A stretch of DNA of 64,000 nucleotides from Pseudomonadota bacterium (GCA_021808445.1 JAKBBP010000003.1:1-64000); one strand, 5' to 3'; positions 9,201 through 18,309 are shown, counted from the first letter of the stretch. Notes: a model not told the origin generated them from the letters alone. Made by a program: numbers and translations.

Positions 9201-9969
9201 TGGCGAAACTGGACTTGAGGTGGGGGTTGGGCAGGAAGACCACCGGACAGCCGCACAACAGCGCCTCGAGAGCGAGCGAGGAGTTCTCGTAGCAATAGAA
9301 CGCCTCGCTGCGCTGGAACAGCGCGATGATCTGTTCCCGGGTCTGGATCGGGCGATTCAGCTTGAAGGTGCCGCCCAGGTCGCTGAGGATCTCGGTGCTG
9401 TTCCTGGTGACGTCCAGCAGCGTGCCACGGTGCAGCAATTGGTACTTGCTGGCGTAGAAGCAGGTCCCCTGCCGGCGAACCGAGGGATCGGGCCGGAACA
9501 GGTTCGGGTCGGACACCGGCAGGAACAGGGTGCACAGCGCCTTGGGCACCGACCGGCTCAGGATGTCGGTGTGGCCCACGCAGTATTCCGAGGGCGGGAA
9601 CTGGGCATCGCCGCCCAGGGCACCTGGGAGGTTGAGCAGGTAGCGGACCACCAGCGGTGCCGCGAAGGGATTGCCGCGCAGGGTCTCGGGATAGACGGTG
9701 ATGGGCGTGCGCCCGGCCTCGAAATCCGCGGCGATCTGCTCCCGGGTGAGCACCGGGGTGCGCAGATCGGGGTTGACGCCCGAGCCTGGCGGAACCGCCG
9801 CGGGGAGAATCAGGTAGGCCCGTTCGCCGCTCTCGTTGAGGCTGTGGCAGAGGTGATGCAGGACGCGGACCCCCGCCGAGGTCCGTGAGTAGAAGGGCGC
9901 GAAGATGTAGTAGGGATGCCGAAGACGCGGAAAGATCAGGCTGTGGATGTCGTCATTCGTCGAAGTCAT
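6268..9969 (-). CDS. Giant multidomain glycosyltransferase (probable flagellin/surface glycan)
   Basis: The 1233-residue product has four parts. Residues 1-310 look like a GT4-type domain (ENSSLALEALLCGCPVV). Residues 375-590 are a GT2-type domain with an atypical front end (DAED 442-445, EGAEDYDLALRAWE). Residues 613-850 are a canonical GT2 domain (VSILIPTRDQ, LNNDT, SYNDIDLCLR). Residues 910-1233 are a GT1/GT4-like domain with FEIDD and VGWAGG. A Pro/Ala-rich linker separates the first two. No signal peptide or membrane span is seen, so it is probably cytosolic. Its position after flgL suggests flagellin glycosylation, but the substrate is inference. The long frame on the opposite strand is a shadow. 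Confidence 0.85.
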   Translation of the reverse strand: MTSTNDDIHSLIFPRLRHPYYIFAPFYSRTSAGVRVLHHLCHSLNESGERAYLILPAAVPPGSGVNPDLRTPVLTREQIAADFEAGRTPITVYPETLRGNPFAAPLVVRYLLNLPGALGGDAQFPPSEYCVGHTDILSRSVPKALCTLFLPVSDPNLFRPDPSVRRQGTCFYASKYQLLHRGTLLDVTRNSTEILSDLGGTFKLNRPIQTREQIIALFQRSEAFYCYENSSLALEALLCGCPVVFLPNPHLKSSFASDEFGNDGVAWGNSPEALEHARSTVHRVRQRYASLLQRFEEQLREFVARSQRIADGTPYKAPIAVAHLSSAQAAPPPSVPGAAPAPAAPPLQPWLPSHRLLPQEFTWAQESCSAWEPAHTPGVALAMIATRADMPGKATQQAVAGQWPTGKPMRLLLIDGSGGAAAAIQEADRALLDSGESWLGLIDAEDMIAPDALFRIQHALRMHPEWRLLYTDEDGITADGQHINPHCKPDFNLDFLRSLPYIGGLMLVRRDLFEALGGFDSACEGAEDYDLALRAWERLQAEGIAESAIGHVPEVLYHRRAGSGHTRKSVPEILSMGQTVLQAHFNRLGIAAQVEGGPFPPAFRVRWPLPERRPLVSILIPTRDQLPMLQRCIESVIEKTRYPAYEILIIDNDSQADDAMRYLATVESREAELGGRLRVVRTPGEFNFSAMNNLAAGCARGEFLLLLNNDTAALHEDWLDELMSHAVRPDVGAVGAKLLFPDGKIQHAGVILGVRGPAEHPFLGRAPEDRGYFGRAQLVQDLSAVTGACLLVRKSLYEQLGGLDEKAFKVSYNDIDLCLRVRAAGLRVVFTPYALLMHEGSASQRGKVEEKPDEAKQKRFASEREAMYDKWLPILARDPAYNRHLSLATTEFLLDDQPPLAWDPEWRPRPRILVHPADREGCGEYRIISPLRALNRAGRVQGWETMRLFHAPEMQRIDADSLVVQRQMEWPQIEALERNARLTRAFRVFEIDDLITNLPVKSVHRAHIHKDIAKRFRKAAGLCHRLVVATEPLAKAYAGFSDEVLVCPNYLERARWGALRPARAERKRLRVGWAGGVGHSGDLELIVEVVRETASLVDWVFFGLCPPELKEVVREFHPGIPLDQYAPKLAELDLDLAVAPLEHNAFNEAKSHLRLLEYGVLGYPVICSDITPYQGDFPVVRVPNRFRDWVRAIQDAVGEPRALRAQGDALREKVLANWMLEDHLDMWMRAWTR

Positions 9970-10105
9970 GGCGTTCCCATGGATGGACTGCGCGCGCAGC
10001 CTCGGTCGCGATCCCTGAAGCGACGATCATAGTGGAGCCCCCGGCCCGCCCGGGCGCCAGGGGTCGCGGGCGCGGGCCCCGGCCGAAGGGCGCGACGGCA
10101 CGCGC

Positions 10106-11371
10106 TCAGAGGTACTTGAACAGGCTCAATCCCTGCAACTGGGAAAAGGCGCTTTCCGAGGCCTGCAGGGCGGTCAGGCTCTGCTCGTACTGCGAGATGG
10201 TCGCCGGATAGTTGATGCTGGCGATGGCAGTCTGCTGGGTCTGCAGTTGCAGGGTGACGCTGGAGTTCTGGCTTTGCACCGCCTGCACCTGCTGCAGCCG
10301 GCTGCCGATCGCCGACTGCGTGCCCAGCAACACCGTCTGCGCCTGATCCAGGCTGGCCAGCGTGTCGGAGATGGCCTGCGCGCGCCGCGCGCTGGAGCCG
10401 CTGGTCGGTCCGCTGCCACTGAAGGCCTGCTGCAGGTCCAGGAAGCTGGCGAACAGGCTCTGCGGCTTCGAACCCGCGATGGTGAAACTGTCCCCGGCGG
10501 CGGGGGTCCCCAGGATCGGCACGGCGATGGCGGGGCTCGTCCCGGGCGGAAGCCCGATGCTCATGCCCGGGCTGAAGCTCCCGCTGGAGACCACCCCCGA
10601 GGCCGTGAAGGCCGCGCCGCTGCCGCTGCTCACGGAGTACACCAGTCCGCCTCCACTGGGCGCAGCGCTGAAGCTGATCTGGTATTCGGTGCCTCCGACG
10701 GTCAGCAGCTGCTGCGCCAGCGAGGGGTTGTTCACGGTGCCGGGGCCGGCGGTGGCGCCCCCCGCGTTGGTCCCGCTGGCAGACACGCTGAACGTGCCGT
10801 TGCCGCCGGGGATGTTCATGAACACGGCATTGCCGGGGTCGCCGATGGCCGTGCTCAGGCTGGGGCCGAGCGCCAGCTGGTTCTGGGCGCCGTCGCCCTG
10901 GTAGAGCACCTGGCCGTCGGACTGCAGCACGAAAGGCTGGGTCTGGGTCTGGCTGCCGGCGAAGACGTAGTTGCCCTGGCCGTCCTGCGTGTTGCCGTAC
11001 TGCACCAGTTGCTGCAGGTAGCCCTGCATGGTGGTGGCGGCGTTCTGCAGCTGTTGCGGGTCGATGGTGCCGTTGTTCATCTGCAGCGCCAGCTGGCGTA
11101 CCTGCTGCACCAGGGTCCCCACGCTTTGCAGCGTGGAGCTTTCCAGTTGCAGCGACTGCTGCGCGCTGCTGCCGTTCTGGCTGAATCCCGCCAGCTGCCC
11201 GATTTGCGCGGTCAATGAGACGTTCTGCGCCACGGCCACTGGCTGCGCCGAGGGATTGACCAGCGAATTGCCCGTGGACAGCTGCTGGCTCAGACTGGTG
11301 AGCAAGGTCTGCTGTTGCAGGATGCCGCCCAGGCTGGCGGCGTAGAACTGGTTGCTGCTGATGATCTGCAT
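10106..11371 (-). CDS. flgL: Hook-filament junction protein FlgL (HAP3)
   Basis: The 421-residue product has flagellin-like ends: an N-terminal helix (MQIISSNQFYAASLGGILQQ) and a C-terminal helix (TISQYEQSLTALQASESAFSQLQGLSLFKYL). The variable middle is rich in Gly/Ser/Ala. It bridges FlgK and the filament. It is exported by the flagellar type III system, so it has no Sec signal. It follows flgK by 22 bases and is the last flagellar gene of the minus-strand operon; the glycosyltransferase gene comes 136 bases later. Confidence 0.9.
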   Translation of the reverse strand: MQIISSNQFYAASLGGILQQQTLLTSLSQQLSTGNSLVNPSAQPVAVAQNVSLTAQIGQLAGFSQNGSSAQQSLQLESSTLQSVGTLVQQVRQLALQMNNGTIDPQQLQNAATTMQGYLQQLVQYGNTQDGQGNYVFAGSQTQTQPFVLQSDGQVLYQGDGAQNQLALGPSLSTAIGDPGNAVFMNIPGGNGTFSVSASGTNAGGATAGPGTVNNPSLAQQLLTVGGTEYQISFSAAPSGGGLVYSVSSGSGAAFTASGVVSSGSFSPGMSIGLPPGTSPAIAVPILGTPAAGDSFTIAGSKPQSLFASFLDLQQAFSGSGPTSGSSARRAQAISDTLASLDQAQTVLLGTQSAIGSRLQQVQAVQSQNSSVTLQLQTQQTAIASINYPATISQYEQSLTALQASESAFSQLQGLSLFKYL

Positions 11372-11393
11372 CGAATGCTCCCGCGATCGCCGC

Positions 11394-13397
11394 TCAGGCG
11401 GACTGCACCGCCGTGATCAGCGATTGGAACAGGCTGCCGCCGATCTGGATCGCCGTGGCCGCCGCCTGATAGGCCTGCTGGTACTGCATCAGGCGCGCCG
11501 CCTCCTGGTCGAGGTTCACCCCGGACACCGATTGCTGGGCGCTGCCCGCCTGCTGGGCCACCGCGGTGGCCGCGCTGAGCGCGCTTTGCGCCTGGTTGCC
11601 CTGGGAGGCGACCTGGCCCACGAGCTGGGTGTACGCGCCCTGCAGCGACAGCGTGCCGTTGCTCAGGGTGTCGGCACTTTGCAGCGCCGCCATGGCACGG
11701 GCATTGCCCCCGTTGCCGGGGCCTCCCGGGCTGAGACTGAAGGCATCGCCCGACACCGCCACGTTGCCGCTCAGGTTCACGCTCCAGTAGCCTCCCGGCG
11801 GATTCGAACCGTAAGCCACGTCGATGGTCGTGCCGCTTCCGCCCAGCGAGAGGCTCCCGCTGGCCAGCACCGTGCTCGAGCCGGGTTGCGTGACGATGAA
11901 TCCCACGCTGGAGCCGCTGGTGCCGCCGCTGCTGAGGGTGATCTGCAGCGCGGTGGGCACGTTGACCCCGGAGACCACGATCGCACCCGCGCTCCCCGAG
12001 GCATACTGCCCAGCGGACAGCGCGAGGTTGCCCAGATTGCCATCCTGCAGGGTGCCCGAGACGATCTGTCCGGCGCTGCTGACGTAGGGGGCGGCCGCGG
12101 CGATGGACTTCGGATCGTTCAGCAGGGAGCGGAAATCCACCGCGCCCAGGCGCGTGGGCTGCACTTCGAAGAGGTTGCCCGAGGCGGCCCCGCTGACGGC
12201 GACCTGCACGCCCGCGAAGCTCAGCGTGGTGACCCCGCCCGAGCTGCTCTGCGTCAGGCTGGTGGCCTGGCCGGTCGTCAGGTCCGTGGCGCTCCAGCTG
12301 GTGCCGTCGAACTTGATCTGGTAGTTGTCCCCGGTGAGCTGGTTGGCGTTCACGATGGACCCGCTGACGCTGGCCGTGCCCGTGTTGGCGCTGTTGGCCA
12401 GCACCTGCACCGGGCCGGAGGCGAACATCGCGCTGCCCAGCTGGCCGTTCAGGTCCAGTCCCTGCGCCTGTTGCTGGTTCATCGACTGCGCCAGCGCGTC
12501 GGCAATGCGCCCGAGGCTGTCCTGCGCAGGCTGCAGCACCTGGCTGCGGAATTGCAGCAGGCCGCCCAGCGCGCCGCCCTGCAGGCTCTGCGACAGGATG
12601 GCGCCGTTGCTGGCATAGGCGACTTCGGTCTGCGAGGGGTCGTAGGGATTGCTGGCCGTCGTCAGCGCGTAGGACTGGCTGCCCGCCACCAGCACCTGTC
12701 CGCTGTTGGTGAACACGTTGAGCGCATTGCCCTGCTGCAGCACGCTGACGCCGAGCTGCCCCGACAACTGGGTGATCAGCTGGTCGCGCTGGTCCAGCAG
12801 GGTGTTGGGGTTGCTGTTGCTCGAGGTCATCGAGTTGATCTGGACGTTCAGCTGCGCGATCTGCTGGGTCAGCGAGTTGACGCTGACGATGCTTTGTCCG
12901 ATCTGCTGGTTCACGCCGCTGGATTCGGCCTGCAGCTGGGCGCCGGCGTTGCCCAGGGTCTGGGCCAGGGTCTGCGCCTGGCTGATCAGCGCCTGTCGCG
13001 AAGGAATGTCCGAGGGGTTGGCCGCCACCTGGGCCACTCCGCTGGCGAAAAACTGGTTGATCGACGTGCTCAGGCCGGACTCATTGCCACTGACCAGGTT
13101 CACCAGGGACTGCAGCTCGGTGTTCAGCGTGCCCGCGCCGCTCAGGCTGGACGTGGTGCTCCACACCTGGGTCTGCAGGTAGTTGCTGTAGCTGCGCGTG
13201 ACCGTGGTCAGGTCCGTGCCGTTGCCCAGATACAGCCCGCCGTAGGTGCTGGCCGGCTGGGTGGTCTGCACCACCTGCTCGCGGCTGTAACCCGGCGTGT
13301 TGACGTTGGAAATGTTGTTGCCCGTCACCTGCAGGGCGTTGAGTGCCGCCTCCAGCCCGGTGAGGGCGTTGCTGACCAGACCGCTGACTCCCGACAT
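11394..13397 (-). CDS. flgK: Hook-filament junction protein FlgK (HAP1)
   Basis: The 667-residue product starts MSGVSGLVSNALTGLEAALN with the NNISNVNTPGYSRE rod/hook-family motif and ends with the helical AARLMQYQQAYQAAATAIQIGGSLF segment. The middle is longer than in E. coli (547 residues) and low in charge. It caps the hook and joins it to FlgL. It lies 3 bases after a small FlgN-like gene (13401-13784), which suggests coupled translation with a possible chaperone. Confidence 0.95.
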   Translation of the reverse strand: MSGVSGLVSNALTGLEAALNALQVTGNNISNVNTPGYSREQVVQTTQPASTYGGLYLGNGTDLTTVTRSYSNYLQTQVWSTTSSLSGAGTLNTELQSLVNLVSGNESGLSTSINQFFASGVAQVAANPSDIPSRQALISQAQTLAQTLGNAGAQLQAESSGVNQQIGQSIVSVNSLTQQIAQLNVQINSMTSSNSNPNTLLDQRDQLITQLSGQLGVSVLQQGNALNVFTNSGQVLVAGSQSYALTTASNPYDPSQTEVAYASNGAILSQSLQGGALGGLLQFRSQVLQPAQDSLGRIADALAQSMNQQQAQGLDLNGQLGSAMFASGPVQVLANSANTGTASVSGSIVNANQLTGDNYQIKFDGTSWSATDLTTGQATSLTQSSSGGVTTLSFAGVQVAVSGAASGNLFEVQPTRLGAVDFRSLLNDPKSIAAAAPYVSSAGQIVSGTLQDGNLGNLALSAGQYASGSAGAIVVSGVNVPTALQITLSSGGTSGSSVGFIVTQPGSSTVLASGSLSLGGSGTTIDVAYGSNPPGGYWSVNLSGNVAVSGDAFSLSPGGPGNGGNARAMAALQSADTLSNGTLSLQGAYTQLVGQVASQGNQAQSALSAATAVAQQAGSAQQSVSGVNLDQEAARLMQYQQAYQAAATAIQIGGSLFQSLITAVQSA

Positions 13398-13400
13398 CGC

Positions 13401-13784
13401 TCAACCCCTTCCCAGACTGCCGCGCGCGTGGCCGGGCCGGGCCTGCCCGTAGACCGGTTCGATGCCCTGGCGGGCCGATTTGTCGCGAGCCGCGCGCAGC
13501 GCCTCGCTCCACAGCAGCAGGGTGTGCTGCAATCCGTCGTACTCCTGCCGCAAGGCCTCGGCCTGCGCGCGCAGCTGCGCGTCCGGCTGGCCGGCGCGGC
13601 CTTGTGCGCGCCGGGCGGTGAAAGGCGCCAGGCGATCGAGCAGGGGCTGCCACAGGGGCAGCATGGCCTGCTGGGACATGTCCCCCTCCATGAGGGTGCG
13701 TCGCTTGTCGCGCAGCATCGACGTCAGGGCTCCGAGCAGGGCGAGTTCATCGCGGTCGGCGCCCGGATCATCCGGCCGGCTCAT
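13401..13784 (-). CDS. Small helical protein, FlgN-like, between flgJ and flgK
   Basis: The 127-residue product is not firmly recognised. It starts MSRPDDPGAD and is nearly all helix. The N-terminal pattern (ELALLGALTSMLRDKRRTLMEGD ... LPLWQPLLDRLAPF) resembles the chaperone heptads of FlgN/FliT. It ends in a polar tail (IEPVYGQARPGHA), as does FlgN at 2863-3282, which has VYGPRGQT. The gene is in the flg operon, 3 bases before flgK, so a FlgK/FlgL-specific export chaperone or a paralogue of FlgN is a reasonable inference. Upstream starts in the same frame lack context. Confidence 0.6.
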   Translation of the reverse strand: MSRPDDPGADRDELALLGALTSMLRDKRRTLMEGDMSQQAMLPLWQPLLDRLAPFTARRAQGRAGQPDAQLRAQAEALRQEYDGLQHTLLLWSEALRAARDKSARQGIEPVYGQARPGHARGSLGRG

Positions 13785-13857
13785 GGAAGGGGTCGCGCGC
13801 GCGTGCATGGTGCGAAGGGGGGAACGCAAGGGTGGACGCAAGACATGGTGTTCAACG

Positions 13858-14886
13858 TCACGGAAGCGCAAAACTTGAGCCCGCCGCTCCCAGGCCCAGC
13901 GCGGCCAGCGCGTCGTGCATGGTCGGACTGTCGGCGACCTGCAGCAGCTTGCGCGCATAGTCGGGATCGGTCGCGTACCCGGCCCTCTGCAGGCCCTGCG
14001 CGAACGCGCCGAGATCGCTTCCATGGCCGCGCACCGAGGCGTAGCGCGGCGAATCGAGCAGGGAGGCGTAATCCTGCACGCTGGCGGCTGCGCTGCGGTA
14101 GGCCCGAAACGCCGCCTCCCCCAGGGAGCGCACGCCCTGCGAGACCTCGGCGCTGAGCTCGCGCAGGCTGGGGCCATGCCAGTCCGTCCCCGCCTTGATC
14201 CCGAACAGATTGTTGCCCGGCGCATGGCGCCCCCAGCCGGTCTCCAGCGCGGCCTGCGCCAGGATGCCCACGGGACTCACGCCCAGGGCCTGGGCAGCTG
14301 CGCGCGCGCTGGGCGCGATGGCGGCGATGAAGGCGCGGGCCCGGCGCTGCAGCGATTCCTCCTCCGCCCCACCGGGGCCGGCCGCGGCCGCGTCGTCCGC
14401 GGCATGCGAGGAGGAGCCGGTGGCGCCGGCCGGCAGCGCCACCGGCAGACCGGCCGCGGCCGCTGCGCGTGGAGCCGGCGCATGCGGCAGCGTCCCGGCG
14501 GATCCCGAGGCGGGCGACGAGGCCGCGCCTGCGACGCCGTCGCCAGGCTTCGCACCGGCGCCGTAGCGGGTCGCCAGCTCGCGGGCAAGGAAACTGCCCA
14601 GGCCGATGCCCGAGCCTTGGCTGACCACGTCGGCCACCTGCTGGCTGAACAGCGACTCGAACATCGGGCCGCCGCTGTCGCCCAGGAGATCGGGCCCCAG
14701 CTTGACGGTGTTGGCGCTTTTCAGCAACTCCTGCACCAGCAGGGCCTCGAACTGCCGACTCACCGCGCGGATGGTCGCGGGGTCCTGCGGGTGGGCCTGC
14801 GCCAGCGCCTGGAGCTGGTTGAGCCCCTGGAAGGACAGGCTGTCGGCAGCCTGTGCGGTGGCGGAGCCCAGGAGGGGAGAGCTCAT
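13858..14886 (-). CDS. flgJ: Peptidoglycan hydrolase / rod-cap protein FlgJ
   Basis: The 342-residue product has the two FlgJ halves. Residues about 25-110 form the rod-binding domain (RQFEALLVQELLKSAN, MFESLFSQQVAD). Residues about 185-335 are a glucosaminidase-type hydrolase domain (PVGILAQAALETGWGRHAPGNNLFGIKAG). A Pro/Ala-rich linker joins them. It works in the periplasm, opening the wall for the rod. It lies 10 bases after flgI and 73 bases before the FlgN-like gene. Confidence 0.93.
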   Translation of the reverse strand: MSSPLLGSATAQAADSLSFQGLNQLQALAQAHPQDPATIRAVSRQFEALLVQELLKSANTVKLGPDLLGDSGGPMFESLFSQQVADVVSQGSGIGLGSFLARELATRYGAGAKPGDGVAGAASSPASGSAGTLPHAPAPRAAAAAGLPVALPAGATGSSSHAADDAAAAGPGGAEEESLQRRARAFIAAIAPSARAAAQALGVSPVGILAQAALETGWGRHAPGNNLFGIKAGTDWHGPSLRELSAEVSQGVRSLGEAAFRAYRSAAASVQDYASLLDSPRYASVRGHGSDLGAFAQGLQRAGYATDPDYARKLLQVADSPTMHDALAALGLGAAGSSFALP

Positions 14887-14896
14887 GCGTGGCGCC

Positions 14897-16024
14897 TCAG
14901 ATCACGTCGAGCTGGGCGTGCAGCGCGCCAGCCTGCTTCATCGCCTGCACGATGGCGATCAGGTCCTGCGGCGAGGCCCCCACGGCGTTGAGCGCGCGCA
15001 CCACGGCGTCCAGGGTCACGCCCGGACGGAACATGAGCAGATCGGCCTTGCCGGCCTTGGCCTTCACCGAGGTCTGGGGAACCACCGTGGTCTGGCCCGC
15101 GCCCAGGGGGTTGGGCTGGCTGACCTCGTACTTGGTGTTGATGCTCACCGACAGATTGCCGTGGGCCACCGCGCAGGCTCCCAGGGTCACGTTCTGGCCC
15201 AGCACCACGGTGCCGCTGCGCGCGTCGATGACTACCTTGGCCGGGGGGGCGGACGGGTCCACGTCCAGCGCCTGCATGCGCCCGAGGAAGGCCGTGCGCG
15301 CTCCGGGCGATGCAGGGGCCCGCACCTGGATCGTGCCGGCGTTGAGCGCCACGGCGGTGCTGGCGCCGAAGGATTCGTTGATGCGATCGGCGATGCGCGA
15401 GGCCGTGCCGAAGCTCGGGGTGTCCAGCGCCAGGGTCAGGGTGGGGCCCTGGTTGAAGGCGTCGGGCACGCTGCGCTCGACCGTGGCGCCGTTGGCCACG
15501 GTGCCCGCGGTGAGGAAATTGACCTGGGTGCTGCTGCCTCCCGAGGACGCTCCGTAGCCGCTGACCACGACGCTGCCCTGGGCCACGGCGTAGGTCTGGC
15601 CGTCGGCACCCTTGAGCGGGGTCATCAGCAGGGTGCCGCCTGCCAGGCTGGAGGCGTTGCCCACCGCCGACACCGTGATGTTGATCTTCTGGCCCGGCAG
15701 CGCGAAGGCTGGCAGATCGGCGGTGACCATCACGGCCGCCAGGTCCTTGGGCTGCAGGTTCTGCGCCACGCTGGCCGGCAGGTTGATGCCCAGGCGCTGG
15801 AACATGTTCAGCAGGGACTGGGTGGTGTAGGGGACCTGCGTGGCCTGGTCGCCGGTGCCCGACAGGCCCACCACGAGACCGTAGCCGACCAGCTGGTTGC
15901 TGCGCACGCCCTCGATGCTGACCAGATCGCGGATGGCCATCGCGCGGGCGGGCGCGGCCCATGCGCCGAGCCCGCAGAGCAGCGCGGCAAGGAGCAGGAC
16001 GGGAAGTCGCGGGAGTCGAGACAT
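14897..16024 (-). CDS. flgI: Flagellar P-ring protein FlgI
   Basis: The 375-residue product begins with a Sec signal peptide (MSRLPRLPVLLLAALLCGLG ... ARA). It continues with the family-defining IRDLVSIEGVRSNQLVGYGLVVGLSGTGDQ and GIN-type motifs, and ends in the MKQAGALHAQLDVI tail. The ATG at 16024 was chosen over one 48 bases upstream because it puts the signal peptide at the N-terminus. FlgI forms the periplasmic P ring that acts as a bushing for the rod. It lies between flgH (35 bases upstream) and flgJ. Confidence 0.95.
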   Translation of the reverse strand: MSRLPRLPVLLLAALLCGLGAWAAPARAMAIRDLVSIEGVRSNQLVGYGLVVGLSGTGDQATQVPYTTQSLLNMFQRLGINLPASVAQNLQPKDLAAVMVTADLPAFALPGQKINITVSAVGNASSLAGGTLLMTPLKGADGQTYAVAQGSVVVSGYGASSGGSSTQVNFLTAGTVANGATVERSVPDAFNQGPTLTLALDTPSFGTASRIADRINESFGASTAVALNAGTIQVRAPASPGARTAFLGRMQALDVDPSAPPAKVVIDARSGTVVLGQNVTLGACAVAHGNLSVSINTKYEVSQPNPLGAGQTTVVPQTSVKAKAGKADLLMFRPGVTLDAVVRALNAVGASPQDLIAIVQAMKQAGALHAQLDVI

Positions 16025-16059
16025 GGACAGGAGGCTCGGGACGGTCTGTGGGGGGGGGC

Positions 16060-16767
16060 TCAGAAGGGCCACAGGGAGAGGAAGAACTTGGTCAGCCAGG
16101 GCACCTTCGCCGCGTCGTACACGCTGCCGTTGCCGCTGTATTCGACCCGCGCGTCGGCGATCTGCGTGCTCGACACCGTGTTCTGGGGCGTGACGTCGGC
16201 GGCTCGCACCACTCCCACGACCCGGATGAACTCATGCCCGCCGTTGAGCATGACCTCCTTCTGTCCGGACAGTTCCAGGTTGCCATTGCTCATGACCTGC
16301 ACGACCGTGGCCTGCAGCGTGGTCGTGAAGGTGTTGCTCTGCGTGGTGGCCCCGTTGCCGCCGAACTTCTGCGCGGAGGTCGCCCCCAGGCTGGGGCTGT
16401 AAGGGCCCAGCGTCGGCTGCACGCCGAACAGGCTCGACAGCCCCGCGCTCACCGTGTCCGATTTGGCGATGGTGGTGTTCGTCGACTTGCTGGCGTTGGC
16501 GTTCTCGGCGATCAGAATCGTGATCAGATCGCCCACGCGGTGCGCGCGCGAGTCCTCGAACAGCGCCACGTTGGTGCCGTCCTGCCAGATGGCGCCGTTG
16601 GCCGGGTGCGCGTTCATCGGCTGCGGCTGGGCGGGAATGCGCAGGGGCTCGAGTTTCTGCAGGGCCATCTTGTCCGTGGGCGAGGCCGCGCAACCGGCCA
16701 GCAGCAGCGCAGCTGCCGTCAGCACGGGCGCGCCGGCGCGGCGCAGGATCGAGGCAAGCGGGTTCAT
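16060..16767 (-). CDS. flgH: Flagellar L-ring lipoprotein FlgH
   Basis: The 235-residue product has a lipoprotein signal (LTAAALLLAGC, lipidated Cys at 25) and FlgH motifs: GAIWQDG, HRVGDLITILIAENANASKS and GNLELSGQKEVMLNGGHEFIRVVGVVR. It forms the outer-membrane L ring. Its ATG overlaps the flgG stop (ATGA), so translation is coupled. The order G-H-I-J is canonical. Confidence 0.95.
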   Translation of the reverse strand: MNPLASILRRAGAPVLTAAALLLAGCAASPTDKMALQKLEPLRIPAQPQPMNAHPANGAIWQDGTNVALFEDSRAHRVGDLITILIAENANASKSTNTTIAKSDTVSAGLSSLFGVQPTLGPYSPSLGATSAQKFGGNGATTQSNTFTTTLQATVVQVMSNGNLELSGQKEVMLNGGHEFIRVVGVVRAADVTPQNTVSSTQIADARVEYSGNGSVYDAAKVPWLTKFFLSLWPF

Positions 16768-17552
16768 CAGATGTTCTGCTCCACGTACTGGAGCATCTGG
16801 TCGGAGGTCTGCACGGCCTTGCTGTTGATCTCGTAGGCGCGCTGGGTGGAAATCATGTCCACCAACGCCGACACCACGTTCACGTTGGACGATTCCAGGT
16901 AGTTCTGCTGCACCGCGCCCAGGCCGTTGAGGGTGGGCTGGCCGGTGTTGGGGCTGCCGGAGGAGCCGGTCTGCAGATACAGGTTGCCGCCGATGCTCTG
17001 CAGCCCGGCCGGGTTGATGAAATTCGCCAGCTGCAGGGTCCCCACCTGCTGCGCGGCGGCCTGGCCGGGCAGGGTCACGGACACCGTGCCGTCCTCGCCG
17101 ATGGTGATGGTCTGCGCGCTGGACGGGATGGTGATGGTCGGCTGCACGAGATAGCCGCTGGCCGTGGTGAGCTGGCCCTGGTTGTTGAGCTGGAAGGTGC
17201 CGTCGCGCGTGTAGGCAATGGTCCCGTTGGGCTGCAGGATCTGGAAAAAACCGGCGCCGTTGATGGCCACGTCCAGCGGGTTGCCGGTCTGGGTCAGATT
17301 GCCTTCGCTGAACAGGCGCTCGGTGGCCACCGGCGTCACGCCCGTGCCCAGCTGCAGGCCCGAGGGATACATGGTGGTCTGCGAGGACTGGGCGCCTGGC
17401 TGGGTCAGGTTCTGGTACAGCAGGTCCTGGAACACGGTGCGCGCGCTCTTGAACCCGGTCGTGTTGACGTTGGCCAGGTTGTTCGAAATCACGTCCATGT
17501 TGGTCTGCTGGGCTTGCAGACCGGTGGCGGCGACGTACAGGGATCGGATCAT
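16767..17552 (-). CDS. flgG: Distal rod protein FlgG
   Basis: The 261-residue product starts [20 protein letters not shown] and carries [18 protein letters not shown] and C-terminal [20 protein letters not shown], all diagnostic for FlgG. Its length matches E. coli (260). It forms the distal rod that passes through the P and L rings. It is exported by the flagellar secretion system and sits between flgF and flgH. Confidence 0.96.
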   Translation of the reverse strand: MIRSLYVAATGLQAQQTNMDVISNNLANVNTTGFKSARTVFQDLLYQNLTQPGAQSSQTTMYPSGLQLGTGVTPVATERLFSEGNLTQTGNPLDVAINGAGFFQILQPNGTIAYTRDGTFQLNNQGQLTTASGYLVQPTITIPSSAQTITIGEDGTVSVTLPGQAAAQQVGTLQLANFINPAGLQSIGGNLYLQTGSSGSPNTGQPTLNGLGAVQQNYLESSNVNVVSALVDMISTQRAYEINSKAVQTSDQMLQYVEQNI

Positions 17553-17571
17553 GGTGGCTGGGAGCGCGAAA

Positions 17572-18309
17572 TCAGCTCACGTTGAGCAGCTGTTGAGCCG
17601 CCTGGTGGTTCTGGTCGATGTTCTGCATCAACTTGGTCTGCATCTCGAAGGCGCGGGTGTTCTCGAGCATCTGCACCATCGCGCGCACCGGGTTGACGTT
17701 GCTGCCCTCGAGCACTCCGCTGGCCAGTTGCACCGTCGGATCGGGCTGGGCGGGACCCTGGGTGTCGCGAAACAGCCCGTCGGCGCCGCGCTGCAATTGC
17801 GAGCTGGGCGGGTTGACCAGCTGGATGGTGCCCAGCACCACCGGAGTGCTGGGCGAGGAGCCCGCGGGAACCCCGGAGATGGTCCCGTCCACCCCGATCT
17901 GGATCGAGGTGAGCTGGGGCACCGAGATCGGCGAGCCGGATTGTCCGAGCACGGGGTGCCCGTCACTGGTCGTGAGCACGCCGCTGGAGGAGATGCGCAG
18001 GTCGCCGTTGCGCGTGTAGGCGGGACTGCCGTCGGCCGCCTGCACGGCGATCCATCCGGAGCCCTGCACGGCCACGTCCAGGTTGCGTCCCGTGTGCACC
18101 ATCGACCCCTGCCGGAAATCCGTGCCTTCGCTCTGCGTGGCCACGTAGGCATTGCTGGGCAGCGGTTCCCCGTAGACCGGCAGGGCGCGAAATTGCGGCG
18201 TCGCGGCACGGTAGCCAGTGGTGCTGGCGTTGGCCAGGTTGTTGGTGACCACGTCCTGGCGCTGCAGCACGGCACGCGCGCCGGTGGCGGCGATCCACAG
18301 GGAGTCCAT
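17572..18309 (-). CDS. flgF: Proximal rod protein FlgF
   Basis: The 245-residue product begins [20 protein letters not shown] with [13 protein letters not shown]. It has GSWIAV-type (SGWIAVQA) and [24 protein letters not shown] motifs of FlgF. It forms part of the proximal rod. It lies 39 bases after flgE and 19 bases before flgG in the hook/rod operon. Confidence 0.94.
   Translation of the reverse strand: MDSLWIAATGARAVLQRQDVVTNNLANASTTGYRAATPQFRALPVYGEPLPSNAYVATQSEGTDFRQGSMVHTGRNLDVAVQGSGWIAVQAADGSPAYTRNGDLRISSSGVLTTSDGHPVLGQSGSPISVPQLTSIQIGVDGTISGVPAGSSPSTPVVLGTIQLVNPPSSQLQRGADGLFRDTQGPAQPDPTVQLASGVLEGSNVNPVRAMVQMLENTRAFEMQTKLMQNIDQNHQAAQQLLNVS

Noticed and set aside
6301..9888. 1195-codon open frame on the plus strand
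   Set aside because: It lies entirely opposite the glycosyltransferase gene, whose product has clear motifs. The plus-strand translation is low-complexity and His/Ala/Gly/Gln/Arg-rich, typical of GC-rich shadow frames.
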